From Ignatzschineria rhizosphaerae (lineage in GTDB: Bacteria > Pseudomonadota > Gammaproteobacteria > Cardiobacteriales > Wohlfahrtiimonadaceae), in assembly GCF_022655595.1 (NCBI RefSeq), contig NZ_CP093379.1:1174501-1238500 (forward strand): DNA of 64,000 bases. The letters are read 5' to 3'. The notes under the pieces are model-generated. The model ran no database searches, was not told where the DNA came from, and was given only the letters and a program-made list of their open reading frames with translations. The position numbers were made by a program, and so were the translations under genes. Positions 57,620 to 64,000 of the stretch are shown here, in pieces. Each line of letters starts with the position of its first letter. The stretch's first letter is position 1.

Positions 57620-58966
57620 ATGAGAATTAAACGCATCTTATTATCTGCTAGCTTGCTGATCTCTTCTGTCTATGCCCAAAAGCATGTTGAGTATTCTCAA
57701 CCTGCAAAAGGTGATGATGTCATTGGTCAAATCATGTATGTCACCCCCCATCGTCACGAATCTTTAGCCGATCTTACCATTCGTTATGAAATGGGCTATG
57801 AAGAGTTAAAATGGGCAAACCCAGGTATTAATGCTTGGATGTTAAATGATAAAGTGCCGTTAGTATTACCGACACAATTTATTTTACCAGCAGGCAAACG
57901 CTCAGGGATTGTCTCCAATATTCCTGAGATGCGAACATATTACTTTTTAAAGGATTCAGATAAAATCTATGTCTACCCTGTAGGGGTTGGGCGTATGGAC
58001 TGGAAAACCCCACTTGGCTCTTGGGCAATTACGCGTAAACAAGAAAATCCCGCATGGTATCCACCAGAGAGTATCCGCCAAGAACATCTTGAAATGGGGC
58101 GTGGTGTTTTACCGAAAGTGGTACCCGCAGGACCTGAAAACCCATTAGGAACACGCGTGCTTCGCCTTGCACTACCAAGCTACCTTCTTCATGGTACCAA
58201 TGAGCAAACAGGCATAGGAATGCGCGTAACACACGGCTGTATGCGTTTTTACCCACAACATATTGAGCATCTTTATGAGATGGTTCCTACCAATACAATG
58301 GTTACTTTCTTAAATGAACCCGTTAAATATGGTTTTTTTGGAAATGACTTAATGATGGAAGTCCATCCACCACTTGATGAAGATGAGCTTTCAGTGGCAG
58401 GATTAGAGCAAATGGCTTTTGAGCAATTAGAAACCTATCTAAAAGCACATCCTGACACAAGTGTTAATAATGATATCGTTAGAATGGCAGTGCAGCAGCA
58501 AAGTGGAATTCCCATTATTATTGGCGAAAAAAATGGCGCAAGAAATAGTTATAACGCCCCATCTGCTTCGCATAATATTGTGCCACTTAGCACTCCTGAA
58601 TCAGAGCAACAAGAATCAGCACGCCCTGCTTATACGCCTATCCCTGAGTGGATCGACCACCAAGCAGAGCCAAAACAAAATCAGCGATCTAACCGCTATC
58701 AGAACAATCAAGGGATCATAGCTGTTGAAGAAGAGATTCGATTAACGCCAGATCCGAATACTATTGTTGTGCCTGAAAGTGTTCCCGAGCCAGAACAAGA
58801 ACCAAAAAGTGATAGACCCGCTTATACGCCTATTCCTGAATGGATCGATTATCAGGCTGAGCAAAATAGATCATCAAGTAATCATTCCTCAAACAACTCT
58901 AGATCTAAAGTCAAAGATGAAGAGGTTGTTTTCCCTGAACCTTCTTCTTATCGGTTTAATTACTAA
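57620..58966 (+). CDS. L,D-transpeptidase (YkuD domain) with duplicated C-terminal motif
   Basis: 448 residues, periplasmic. The signal peptide is RIKRILLSASLLISSVYAQ. A LysM-like segment follows (TPHRHESLADLTIRYEMGYE), then the YkuD catalytic domain with HGTNEQTGIGMRVTHGCMRF near 194-213, which contains the catalytic cysteine and histidines. The enzyme forms 3-3 crosslinks or attaches lipoproteins to peptidoglycan. After residue about 300 there is an extension absent from ErfK/YbiS-type enzymes. It holds two near-identical copies of RPAYTPIPEWIDxQAE about 64 residues apart, in low-complexity Gln/Asn/Ser sequence. Confidence 0.88.
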   Translation: MRIKRILLSASLLISSVYAQKHVEYSQPAKGDDVIGQIMYVTPHRHESLADLTIRYEMGYEELKWANPGINAWMLNDKVPLVLPTQFILPAGKRSGIVSNIPEMRTYYFLKDSDKIYVYPVGVGRMDWKTPLGSWAITRKQENPAWYPPESIRQEHLEMGRGVLPKVVPAGPENPLGTRVLRLALPSYLLHGTNEQTGIGMRVTHGCMRFYPQHIEHLYEMVPTNTMVTFLNEPVKYGFFGNDLMMEVHPPLDEDELSVAGLEQMAFEQLETYLKAHPDTSVNNDIVRMAVQQQSGIPIIIGEKNGARNSYNAPSASHNIVPLSTPESEQQESARPAYTPIPEWIDHQAEPKQNQRSNRYQNNQGIIAVEEEIRLTPDPNTIVVPESVPEPEQEPKSDRPAYTPIPEWIDYQAEQNRSSSNHSSNNSRSKVKDEEVVFPEPSSYRFNY

Positions 58967-59035
58967 TGTTAGATCTATTTTTTAAAGCTATCAAACCGCA
59001 GTAGCGTCATATTGATAATAGCAATACCGAATAAA

Positions 59036-59103
59036 ATAGAGATCTCTAAACTATTTGATCTATACAAGAATCATGATTAATGAAATCATTTCGAGATCTC
59101 TAT
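59036..59103. promoter_or_regulatory. paired palindromes upstream of tyrS
   Basis: ATAGAGATCTC (59036-59046) and GAGATCTCTAT (59093-59103) are perfect inverted copies, and each contains the self-palindrome GAGATCTC. A small hairpin ATGATT/AATCAT lies between. It could be a two-site operator or an mRNA leader structure. Confidence 0.4.
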
Positions 59104-59187
59104 CCTTTACTTCAACCTGCACTCTTGAAGTAAGGCAACGAATAGCAGAGTGTAAATCCATTTTGAAAAAAAGTTAGGATGAGAAAT

Positions 59188-60390
59188 ATGGCAACAATTG
59201 AAGAGAGTCTAGAGATTATTCAGCGTGGTACTGATGAGGTTATTTCGATTGAAGACTTAACCGCAAAATTAAAAGAGAACCGTCAGCTTCGCATTAAAGT
59301 AGGCTTTGACCCTACAGCTCCAGATCTGCATCTCGGACATACTGTTGTAATCAACAAAATGCGCCATTTCCAAGATCTTGGTCATGAAGTAAACTTCCTC
59401 ATTGGGGATTTTACAGGCATGATCGGCGATCCATCTGGTAAAGATGTGACTCGTAAGCCATTAACCCGTGAGCAAGTACTTGCCAACGCAAAAACTTATG
59501 AAGAGCAGATCTTTAAAGTATTAGATCGTGATCTGACGAAAGTGGTATTTAACTCACAATGGTTAGGTGAACTTGGAACAAGCGGCATGATTCAACTTGC
59601 ATCACGTCACACGGTGGCAAGAATGCTTGAGCGTGATGATTTTGAAAAACGCTATAAATCACAGCAACCAATTGCCATTCACGAGTTTATCTACCCATTA
59701 TTACAAGGTTATGACTCTGTTCATTTACAAACTGACGTTGAATTAGGCGGAACTGACCAGAAGTTTAACCTTCTTATGGGACGTGATCTTCAACGCGCCT
59801 ATGGCAACAATAAACCACAATGTGCGATCACAATGCCACTTCTTGTAGGTTTAGATGGCGTTAATAAAATGTCTAAATCACTTGGCAACTATGTCGGTGT
59901 TGACGATACGCCAGATGACCAATTTGGTAAGCTCATGTCGATCTCTGATGATCTAATGTGGAACTACTTTGATCTCTTAAGCTTCCGCTCAAATGCTGAA
60001 ATTGCAAAACTTCGTGAAGATGTTGCCGGTGGCCGCAATCCTCGTGATGTGAAGTTTGAGCTTTGTGATGAGATCATTACCCGCTTCCATAACAAAGAAG
60101 CTGCTGATCAAGCTCAGCGCAACTTCATCGAACGCTTCCAAAAAGGAAATCTTCCAGAAAATATTGAAGATAAAATTGTTCAATCTGAAGATGGCGTTAT
60201 TGGTATTGCCCATGCAATGCGTCAAGCAGGCTTAGTAAGCTCAAATTCTGAAGCATTTAGAATGATTACTGAAGGCGCGGTACGCATTAATCAAGAACGT
60301 ATCGATGATAAAGGCTTGAATCTTAACGCGGGTGATGAGGTCATTATCCAAGTGGGTAAACGCCGTATTGCAAATGTGATCGTAAAATAA
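59188..60390 (+). CDS. tyrS: tyrosyl-tRNA synthetase
   Basis: Class I synthetase charging tRNA-Tyr, 400 residues from the preferred start. The HIGH motif appears as HLGHT in [19 protein letters not shown], and the KMSKS loop as [12 protein letters not shown]. The C-terminal S4 RNA-binding domain reads [20 protein letters not shown] to the end. The long insertion-free form and the sequence type match the TyrRS subgroup of many beta/gammaproteobacteria rather than E. coli TyrS. The ATG at 59188 has AGGATGAG in place; the ATG at 59179 overlaps that site. Confidence 0.95.
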   Translation: MATIEESLEIIQRGTDEVISIEDLTAKLKENRQLRIKVGFDPTAPDLHLGHTVVINKMRHFQDLGHEVNFLIGDFTGMIGDPSGKDVTRKPLTREQVLANAKTYEEQIFKVLDRDLTKVVFNSQWLGELGTSGMIQLASRHTVARMLERDDFEKRYKSQQPIAIHEFIYPLLQGYDSVHLQTDVELGGTDQKFNLLMGRDLQRAYGNNKPQCAITMPLLVGLDGVNKMSKSLGNYVGVDDTPDDQFGKLMSISDDLMWNYFDLLSFRSNAEIAKLREDVAGGRNPRDVKFELCDEIITRFHNKEAADQAQRNFIERFQKGNLPENIEDKIVQSEDGVIGIAHAMRQAGLVSSNSEAFRMITEGAVRINQERIDDKGLNLNAGDEVIIQVGKRRIANVIVK

Positions 60391-60440
60391 GTAAAATAGC
60401 CCCAATACTGAAATTCAATCTACAAACGGAGAAGTTAATT

Positions 60441-60764
60441 ATGACATTTGTCGTCACTGATAACTGTATTTTATGCAAATATACAGACTGCGTAGAAGTC
60501 TGTCCTGTTGATTGTTTCCATGAGGGGCCGAATTTTCTGGTCATTGATCCAGATGAATGTATTGATTGCACCTTATGTGAGCCTGAGTGCCCTGCGGGCG
60601 CCATCGTTGCCGATGATGATCTGAGCGAAGATCAGATGGTTTTCCTTGAACTTAATGCAGAATTATCCCGTAAATGGCCTGTTTTAACAGAGCAAAAACC
60701 ACCGCTCCCAGAAGCTGAAAAGTGGGATGGCGTGCCAAACAAATTACCGCATCTTGAGCGTTAA
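60441..60764 (+). CDS. fdxA: FdxA-type 7Fe ferredoxin
   Basis: 107 residues with the [3Fe-4S]/[4Fe-4S] pattern of Fdx[21 protein letters not shown], then [16 protein letters not shown], and the characteristic C-terminal tail ([24 protein letters not shown]). Small soluble electron carrier. GGAGAAG precedes the ATG. It is 8 bases upstream of rsgA, so the two are in one transcript. Confidence 0.93.
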   Translation: MTFVVTDNCILCKYTDCVEVCPVDCFHEGPNFLVIDPDECIDCTLCEPECPAGAIVADDDLSEDQMVFLELNAELSRKWPVLTEQKPPLPEAEKWDGVPNKLPHLER

Positions 60765-60772
60765 TTGATCTT

Positions 60773-61765
60773 ATGAGCCGACGTTTAACCAACCAGCAAA
60801 AACGCCTTCTTGAAGAGCGACGCGAGCAAATTCTCTCTAGTGAAGATCTCGATCACGCTCTTTCAGGTCGCGTGATCTCACAACATGGCCAACATGTGAC
60901 TTTAGAAGATCAAGATTTAAATCTGCACAAAGCAGCAGTTCGCCAAAGCTTAGGAGCGATCGTTTGTGGTGATTATGTTTACTACATTTTAGAGCAAAAT
61001 GAACCGGTAGTGACTATTCGATTACCTCGAGAGAATCACTTCTCACGGATTGCTTTTGGTGGTGCGGAGAAGATCTTAGCCGCTAATATTGATAAACTCT
61101 ATATCGTGATTGCGCCAAAGCCTGAGCCTAGCCCTTCTCTTATTGATCGTTATTTGATTGCTGCCAGGTATTTTGAAATTGATGTGGCGTTTATCGTTAA
61201 TAAGAAAGATGAAATCACAGATCCTAAGGAGCTGGAATTTTTAGAAGATTATCAAAAATTAGGGATTGATGTTCACTACACTTCCAAGTTTGATGCAGAC
61301 TCTATTACTGAGTTAAATACACTCCTTGAAGGGAAAACCTCTATTTTTGTGGGCCAATCCGGCGTTGGTAAATCATCACTCACCAACAAACTCATCCCAG
61401 AACTTGAGTTACAGACCCAAAAGATCAATGCCTCAACCGGTCTTGGTAATCACACAACATCTAGCACAACGCTTTATCATTTACCGATGAAGGAGAGTTA
61501 TCTTATTGACTCCCCTGGCGTTCGTAGTTTTAACATTGAGCACTTACCGCTTGAAGCCATTGATGCGGGTTTCCCTGAGTTTAAAAATATCACAGAGCCT
61601 TGCCGCTTTAGTAATTGCAGCCATACAGATGACCCTGGTTGCACCTATCAAGCTGCCATTAGTGAAGGTCTAATCTCCCAGCGCAGATTAGATAGCTATC
61701 AACAGATCAAAAGTAGCCTCACAAAAAGTATTGAACGCCAAGTAAAAAGCGGTAGAAGGCGTTAG
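60773..61765 (+). CDS. rsgA: ribosome small subunit biogenesis GTPase RsgA
   Basis: Circularly permuted GTPase that acts in late 30S maturation. The 330 residues show an OB-fold (GRVISQHGQHVTLEDQDLN onward). The G motifs come in permuted order: NKKDE (G4) near 138, GQSGVGKSSLTNKL (G1) near 199, and DSPGVRSF (G3) near 248. A C-terminal zinc-binding motif follows: CRFSNCSHTDDPGC near 280. Only 8 bases separate it from fdxA. The terminator hairpin overlaps the stop codon. Confidence 0.96.
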   Translation: MSRRLTNQQKRLLEERREQILSSEDLDHALSGRVISQHGQHVTLEDQDLNLHKAAVRQSLGAIVCGDYVYYILEQNEPVVTIRLPRENHFSRIAFGGAEKILAANIDKLYIVIAPKPEPSPSLIDRYLIAARYFEIDVAFIVNKKDEITDPKELEFLEDYQKLGIDVHYTSKFDADSITELNTLLEGKTSIFVGQSGVGKSSLTNKLIPELELQTQKINASTGLGNHTTSSTTLYHLPMKESYLIDSPGVRSFNIEHLPLEAIDAGFPEFKNITEPCRFSNCSHTDDPGCTYQAAISEGLISQRRLDSYQQIKSSLTKSIERQVKSGRRR

Positions 61766-61782
61766 AAATAACGTCTTTTTTC
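61758..61782 (+). terminator. terminator of fdxA-rsgA overlapping the rsgA stop codon
   Basis: Stem GGCGTTA / TAACGTC (one G-T pair) with a GAAA tetraloop and six T's. The TAG stop is inside the hairpin. Confidence 0.8.
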
Positions 61783-61833
61783 TTTTAATTAGAAAAATTA
61801 TAGGCATATTATTAACTTCAGCTCAATATTCAA

Positions 61834-62080
61834 ACTAGCTTGCATGATGCCGGATAGCACTATTACAGTATTTATCACTATCGTGCGCTGGCATTGAAGT
61901 ATCCATTTAATAACTCAACGCTGTTATTCGAGCTAACTGACAATATGCCGGATAGAGCTCTTGTTGTACTTATCGCTATTGAGTGCCAGCAATTTAATAT
62001 CTACTCATCTACTTACTACTGATCTTCATATGCTGGCACGGGATCTTTATAAGCATGCAAGCATTCGACCCAGCTACAAG
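61834..62080. repeat. degenerate mosaic of both dispersed repeat families
   Basis: Two direct partial copies, each starting GCCGGATAG, lie at 61849 and 61947, 98 bases apart; both end in a GTGCxxGCA segment. A reverse-complement copy of the second family follows (CATGCAAGCATTCGA at 62054-62068). No gene is supported in 61766-62208. Confidence 0.5.
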
Positions 62081-62143
62081 ACTGCCTCCGGCAAGTATTT
62101 CAGCCCAAGCTTTATAACAGGTGATCTTAGCAAGATTATCAGT

Positions 62144-62173
62144 ATAAAAAAAAGACCAATCAATAATTGGTCT
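62144..62173 (-). terminator. terminator of the LprI-domain gene
   Basis: On the minus strand: AGACCAAT / ATTGGTCT with a 5-base loop, then a run of eight T's. It lies about 35 bases after the stop at 62209. Confidence 0.8.
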
Positions 62174-62208
62174 CTATTCTCATATTAACAGTCCAAAATA
62201 ACTCACCG

Positions 62209-63312
62209 TTAGAATTTAATCTTACCACCGGGTAATTCTCTCGGCGCTTGATACGCTTTATTCTCAATTTTTGCTAAATCTTCTGGATTATACGCACGAT
62301 AAAATTTCGTCATTAAATCCACAAATTGCTGATCTGTACCATCAATTGCTCGGCGCATCCAGAAAAAGAGCGATGAGCCAACAGGAACATATTCCCACCG
62401 CTCATTTAGATTCGTTAAGATCCAATCAAATTGAGTCGTTGCTTCTGGATAAACCCAAACATATTCCGCCGATTTTGTTTCACCATCCCAATTGGGATTC
62501 TCAATGCGATTTGAAGGCACAAAAAAAGCCGTATGATGACTCTCACCTAAGGAGCCATTTTGATACTGCACAATATAATCAAGCATCATGCTATCGCGAA
62601 TATCGGGGTTATTGGTAAGATAATAATAACTCGACAAATAAAGCTCTACAGTTCCTAACAGATAACGGTCTACGACAGCCTTTGTACTTGCCACAAATTC
62701 CTCGTCTCCCAAAATTTGGGTTAAATGCTGATCTAGCCAACTCAAAAATGCCGGATCATAATGACCAAATTCTGTTGTTGATTCAAGATTTACGACAGTT
62801 TCACTATGAGGTCCTTCTAAAAAAATAGGCTTTCCATACTGATTTACCACATAATTTAGGCTAATTTTTTTAAGAAACTGCGTTACAATCGTATACGCTG
62901 AGCCCCCTGGCCAATAGATTTGATCATATTCCTCTACCGGAATTGATTCTATATTAGTAAGCACATCTTTTAACTGGGTGCTAAATTCTCGCTTCATCTT
63001 CGCCGCTTCCTTTTGAGAAGCTAATAACGTCGAAAATTCTTGAGAGCGTTTTAAGGTCTCTTTGCTTTTACAGTTAGCAAATTGCTTTTCATCAAGGGCG
63101 ACTTCAAAATGACACTTTGCATCGGTATAACGAATCCATAAACGCTGCGCATCTCTTAATAACGCTTGCTCAGCAGCTGGTAGAGTCTGCATTAATGCTT
63201 GATAGTTATTATTAAGCGCCGTATCTGCTACATCTAATGTACTTTGTTGCCCAAAACTAATGTTTGAGACAGATAACGTCATGACAGCTATCATTAATAA
63301 TTGTCGAACCAT
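62209..63312 (-). CDS. exported protein with N-terminal LprI/DUF1311-type domain
   Basis: 367 residues. The signal peptide (VRQLLMIAVMTLSVSNISFG) is followed by a lysozyme-inhibitor LprI-like domain (LNNNYQALMQTLPAAEQALL, RDAQRLWIRYTDAKCHFE with two cysteines). This is the family's DAQRxWixyRDAxC pattern. The C-terminal 230 residues are not recognised and include aromatic-rich, possibly substrate-binding segments (NLNERWEYVPVGSSLFFWMR). The LprI domain may protect against lysozyme, but the large extension suggests another or additional role. AAAGGA lies before the ATG. Single gene. Confidence 0.7.
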   Translation of the reverse strand: MVRQLLMIAVMTLSVSNISFGQQSTLDVADTALNNNYQALMQTLPAAEQALLRDAQRLWIRYTDAKCHFEVALDEKQFANCKSKETLKRSQEFSTLLASQKEAAKMKREFSTQLKDVLTNIESIPVEEYDQIYWPGGSAYTIVTQFLKKISLNYVVNQYGKPIFLEGPHSETVVNLESTTEFGHYDPAFLSWLDQHLTQILGDEEFVASTKAVVDRYLLGTVELYLSSYYYLTNNPDIRDSMMLDYIVQYQNGSLGESHHTAFFVPSNRIENPNWDGETKSAEYVWVYPEATTQFDWILTNLNERWEYVPVGSSLFFWMRRAIDGTDQQFVDLMTKFYRAYNPEDLAKIENKAYQAPRELPGGKIKF

Positions 63313-63563
63313 ATTTTTCCTTTGAAAAATCGATAAACCAGGAGCGCTGAATCTTCTATCTGCACTCGCTGATATCTCTTATTGTTATTGATCATTAACC
63401 ATTTTATAGGGTTAAAATATGGAGATTTAAAAATATTAAACCCCTCTATTTTACCTTCAAAATCATAGCAAAAATCATGATTTGAATATATCTCTAATCT
63501 TCAATTTTGTGATGTAGGTTAAACCCTAAATGAGCGCTAACTCCTTCATATAAAACCTAAAAA

Positions 63564-64000
63564 CTAACGATATAAACGATACTTTGCTAATAAACAGAGC
63601 ATCGAAATGACTGCCGGAAGCGCTAAAATATAGAAAATCTCCTCAATAGAGAGATTCTTTTGAATCAAATAGGCGACTAAAAAGGACCCAGCAATTCCGC
63701 CAAACCTTCCCACACCAAGCATCATTGAAACCCCGGTAGTTCTCCCTTCTGTCGGATAAAAATTCGCCGCCAATGCAGGCAATGAAGATTGCGCAGTATT
63801 CATCACAATCCCTGCAAAAAGAATAATCGCGATCAATAAGCCTAATGGCATTGAGATAAAAACTCCGATAAGCCCCACAGAAACTGCCGTTAAAGCCGAG
63901 AAAAACATAATTAAGAGCGTACCGTTACAACGATCCATGAGCCAACCATTACCGATCGCCCCCAAGCCGCCTAGCGCAAATAATCCTGTCACAATAGCGC
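63564..64000 (-). CDS. MFS transporter, C-terminal part (cut by window edge)
   Basis: Partial. The visible 145 or so residues run in from the right edge: AIVTGLFALGGLGAIGNGWL, MDRCNGTLLIMFFSAL, then ANFYPTEGRTTGVSMMLGVG and RFGGIAGSFLVAYL. These are the last five or six membrane segments of a major facilitator, with the pattern of the aromatic-acid:H+ symporter group (BenK/PcaK-like). Substrate unknown; the N-terminal half is outside the window. The 251-base gap downstream toward the LprI-domain gene holds nothing I can name. Confidence 0.8.
   Translation of the reverse strand, partial: AIVTGLFALGGLGAIGNGWLMDRCNGTLLIMFFSALTAVSVGLIGVFISMPLGLLIAIILFAGIVMNTAQSSLPALAANFYPTEGRTTGVSMMLGVGRFGGIAGSFLVAYLIQKNLSIEEIFYILALPAVISMLCLLAKYRLYR

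Overview
This window looks like chromosomal DNA of a low-GC gammaproteobacterium. AlaS, SerS, TyrS, Smc, FumC, RsgA, FdxA, TesA/YbbA/YbbP and YhiI/RbbA/YhhJ are all of gammaproteobacterial type, and two blocks (divergent tesA / ybbA-ybbP, and yhiI-rbbA-yhhJ) keep the gene order known from E. coli. A Cardiobacteriales bacterium (Ignatzschineria or Wohlfahrtiimonas type) would fit, but this is an inference from composition and gene content. I recognised no rRNA, tRNA, CRISPR array, prophage or replication origin.

Layout. 1-108: start of a DUF5710-type gene cut by the window edge. 506-4696: alaS and an M20 amidohydrolase. 5402-10487: HlyD-type adaptor, double-ABC/permease fusion and second permease, an export system. 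10975-13281: SAM methyltransferase and fumarase C. 14334-19152: proline catabolism (putA, putP). 19258-24132: cupin, AbgT-type transporter with M20 amidohydrolase, and a secreted M20 enzyme. 24277-30030: ybbP, ybbA, tesA and an Fsr-type efflux pump. 30131-36732: pentapeptide-repeat membrane protein, a pyridoxal-kinase-type gene broken by an IS3/IS150-type element, a SulP transporter, a small unknown gene and an MGMT-like protein. 36750-42284: a large AT-rich STAND-type NTPase gene with an N-terminal PD-(D/E)XK nuclease-like region, very likely an anti-phage gene, split by an IS481-type element. 42423-47020: secreted unknown, 2-keto-acid decarboxylase with divergent Lrp-type regulator, and an rRNA methyltransferase. 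47569-55724: smc, a TcyP-like symporter, a coiled-coil membrane protein and two exported unknowns. 55862-61765: serS, ferredoxin, L,D-transpeptidase, tyrS, fdxA, rsgA. 62209-64000: LprI-domain secreted protein and an MFS transporter cut by the edge.

Most notable. (a) Both insertion sequences are bounded by exact target duplications (7 bp and 3 bp). Removing each element with one duplication copy restores a continuous reading frame: about 1551 aa for the STAND protein and 280 aa for the kinase. The insertions therefore look recent. (b) The longer intergenic gaps hold a dispersed repeat family of about 160-250 bp with imperfect terminal inverted repeats starting TATAGTG, comparable in design to Neisseria Correia elements, and a second family sharing TCGAATGCTTGCATG. 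(c) The palindrome GCCGGC, mostly as TGCCGGC or GCCGGCA, occurs more than 30 times in genes, terminators and repeats. That is far above expectation for such AT-rich DNA and suggests an uptake-type or other genome-wide signal.

Functionally the window is mainly housekeeping (three aminoacyl-tRNA synthetases, ribosome GTPase, chromosome condensation) plus amino-acid and peptide nutrition (proline, acyl-amino acids, cystine, keto acids), with one accessory stretch around 30-43 kb.
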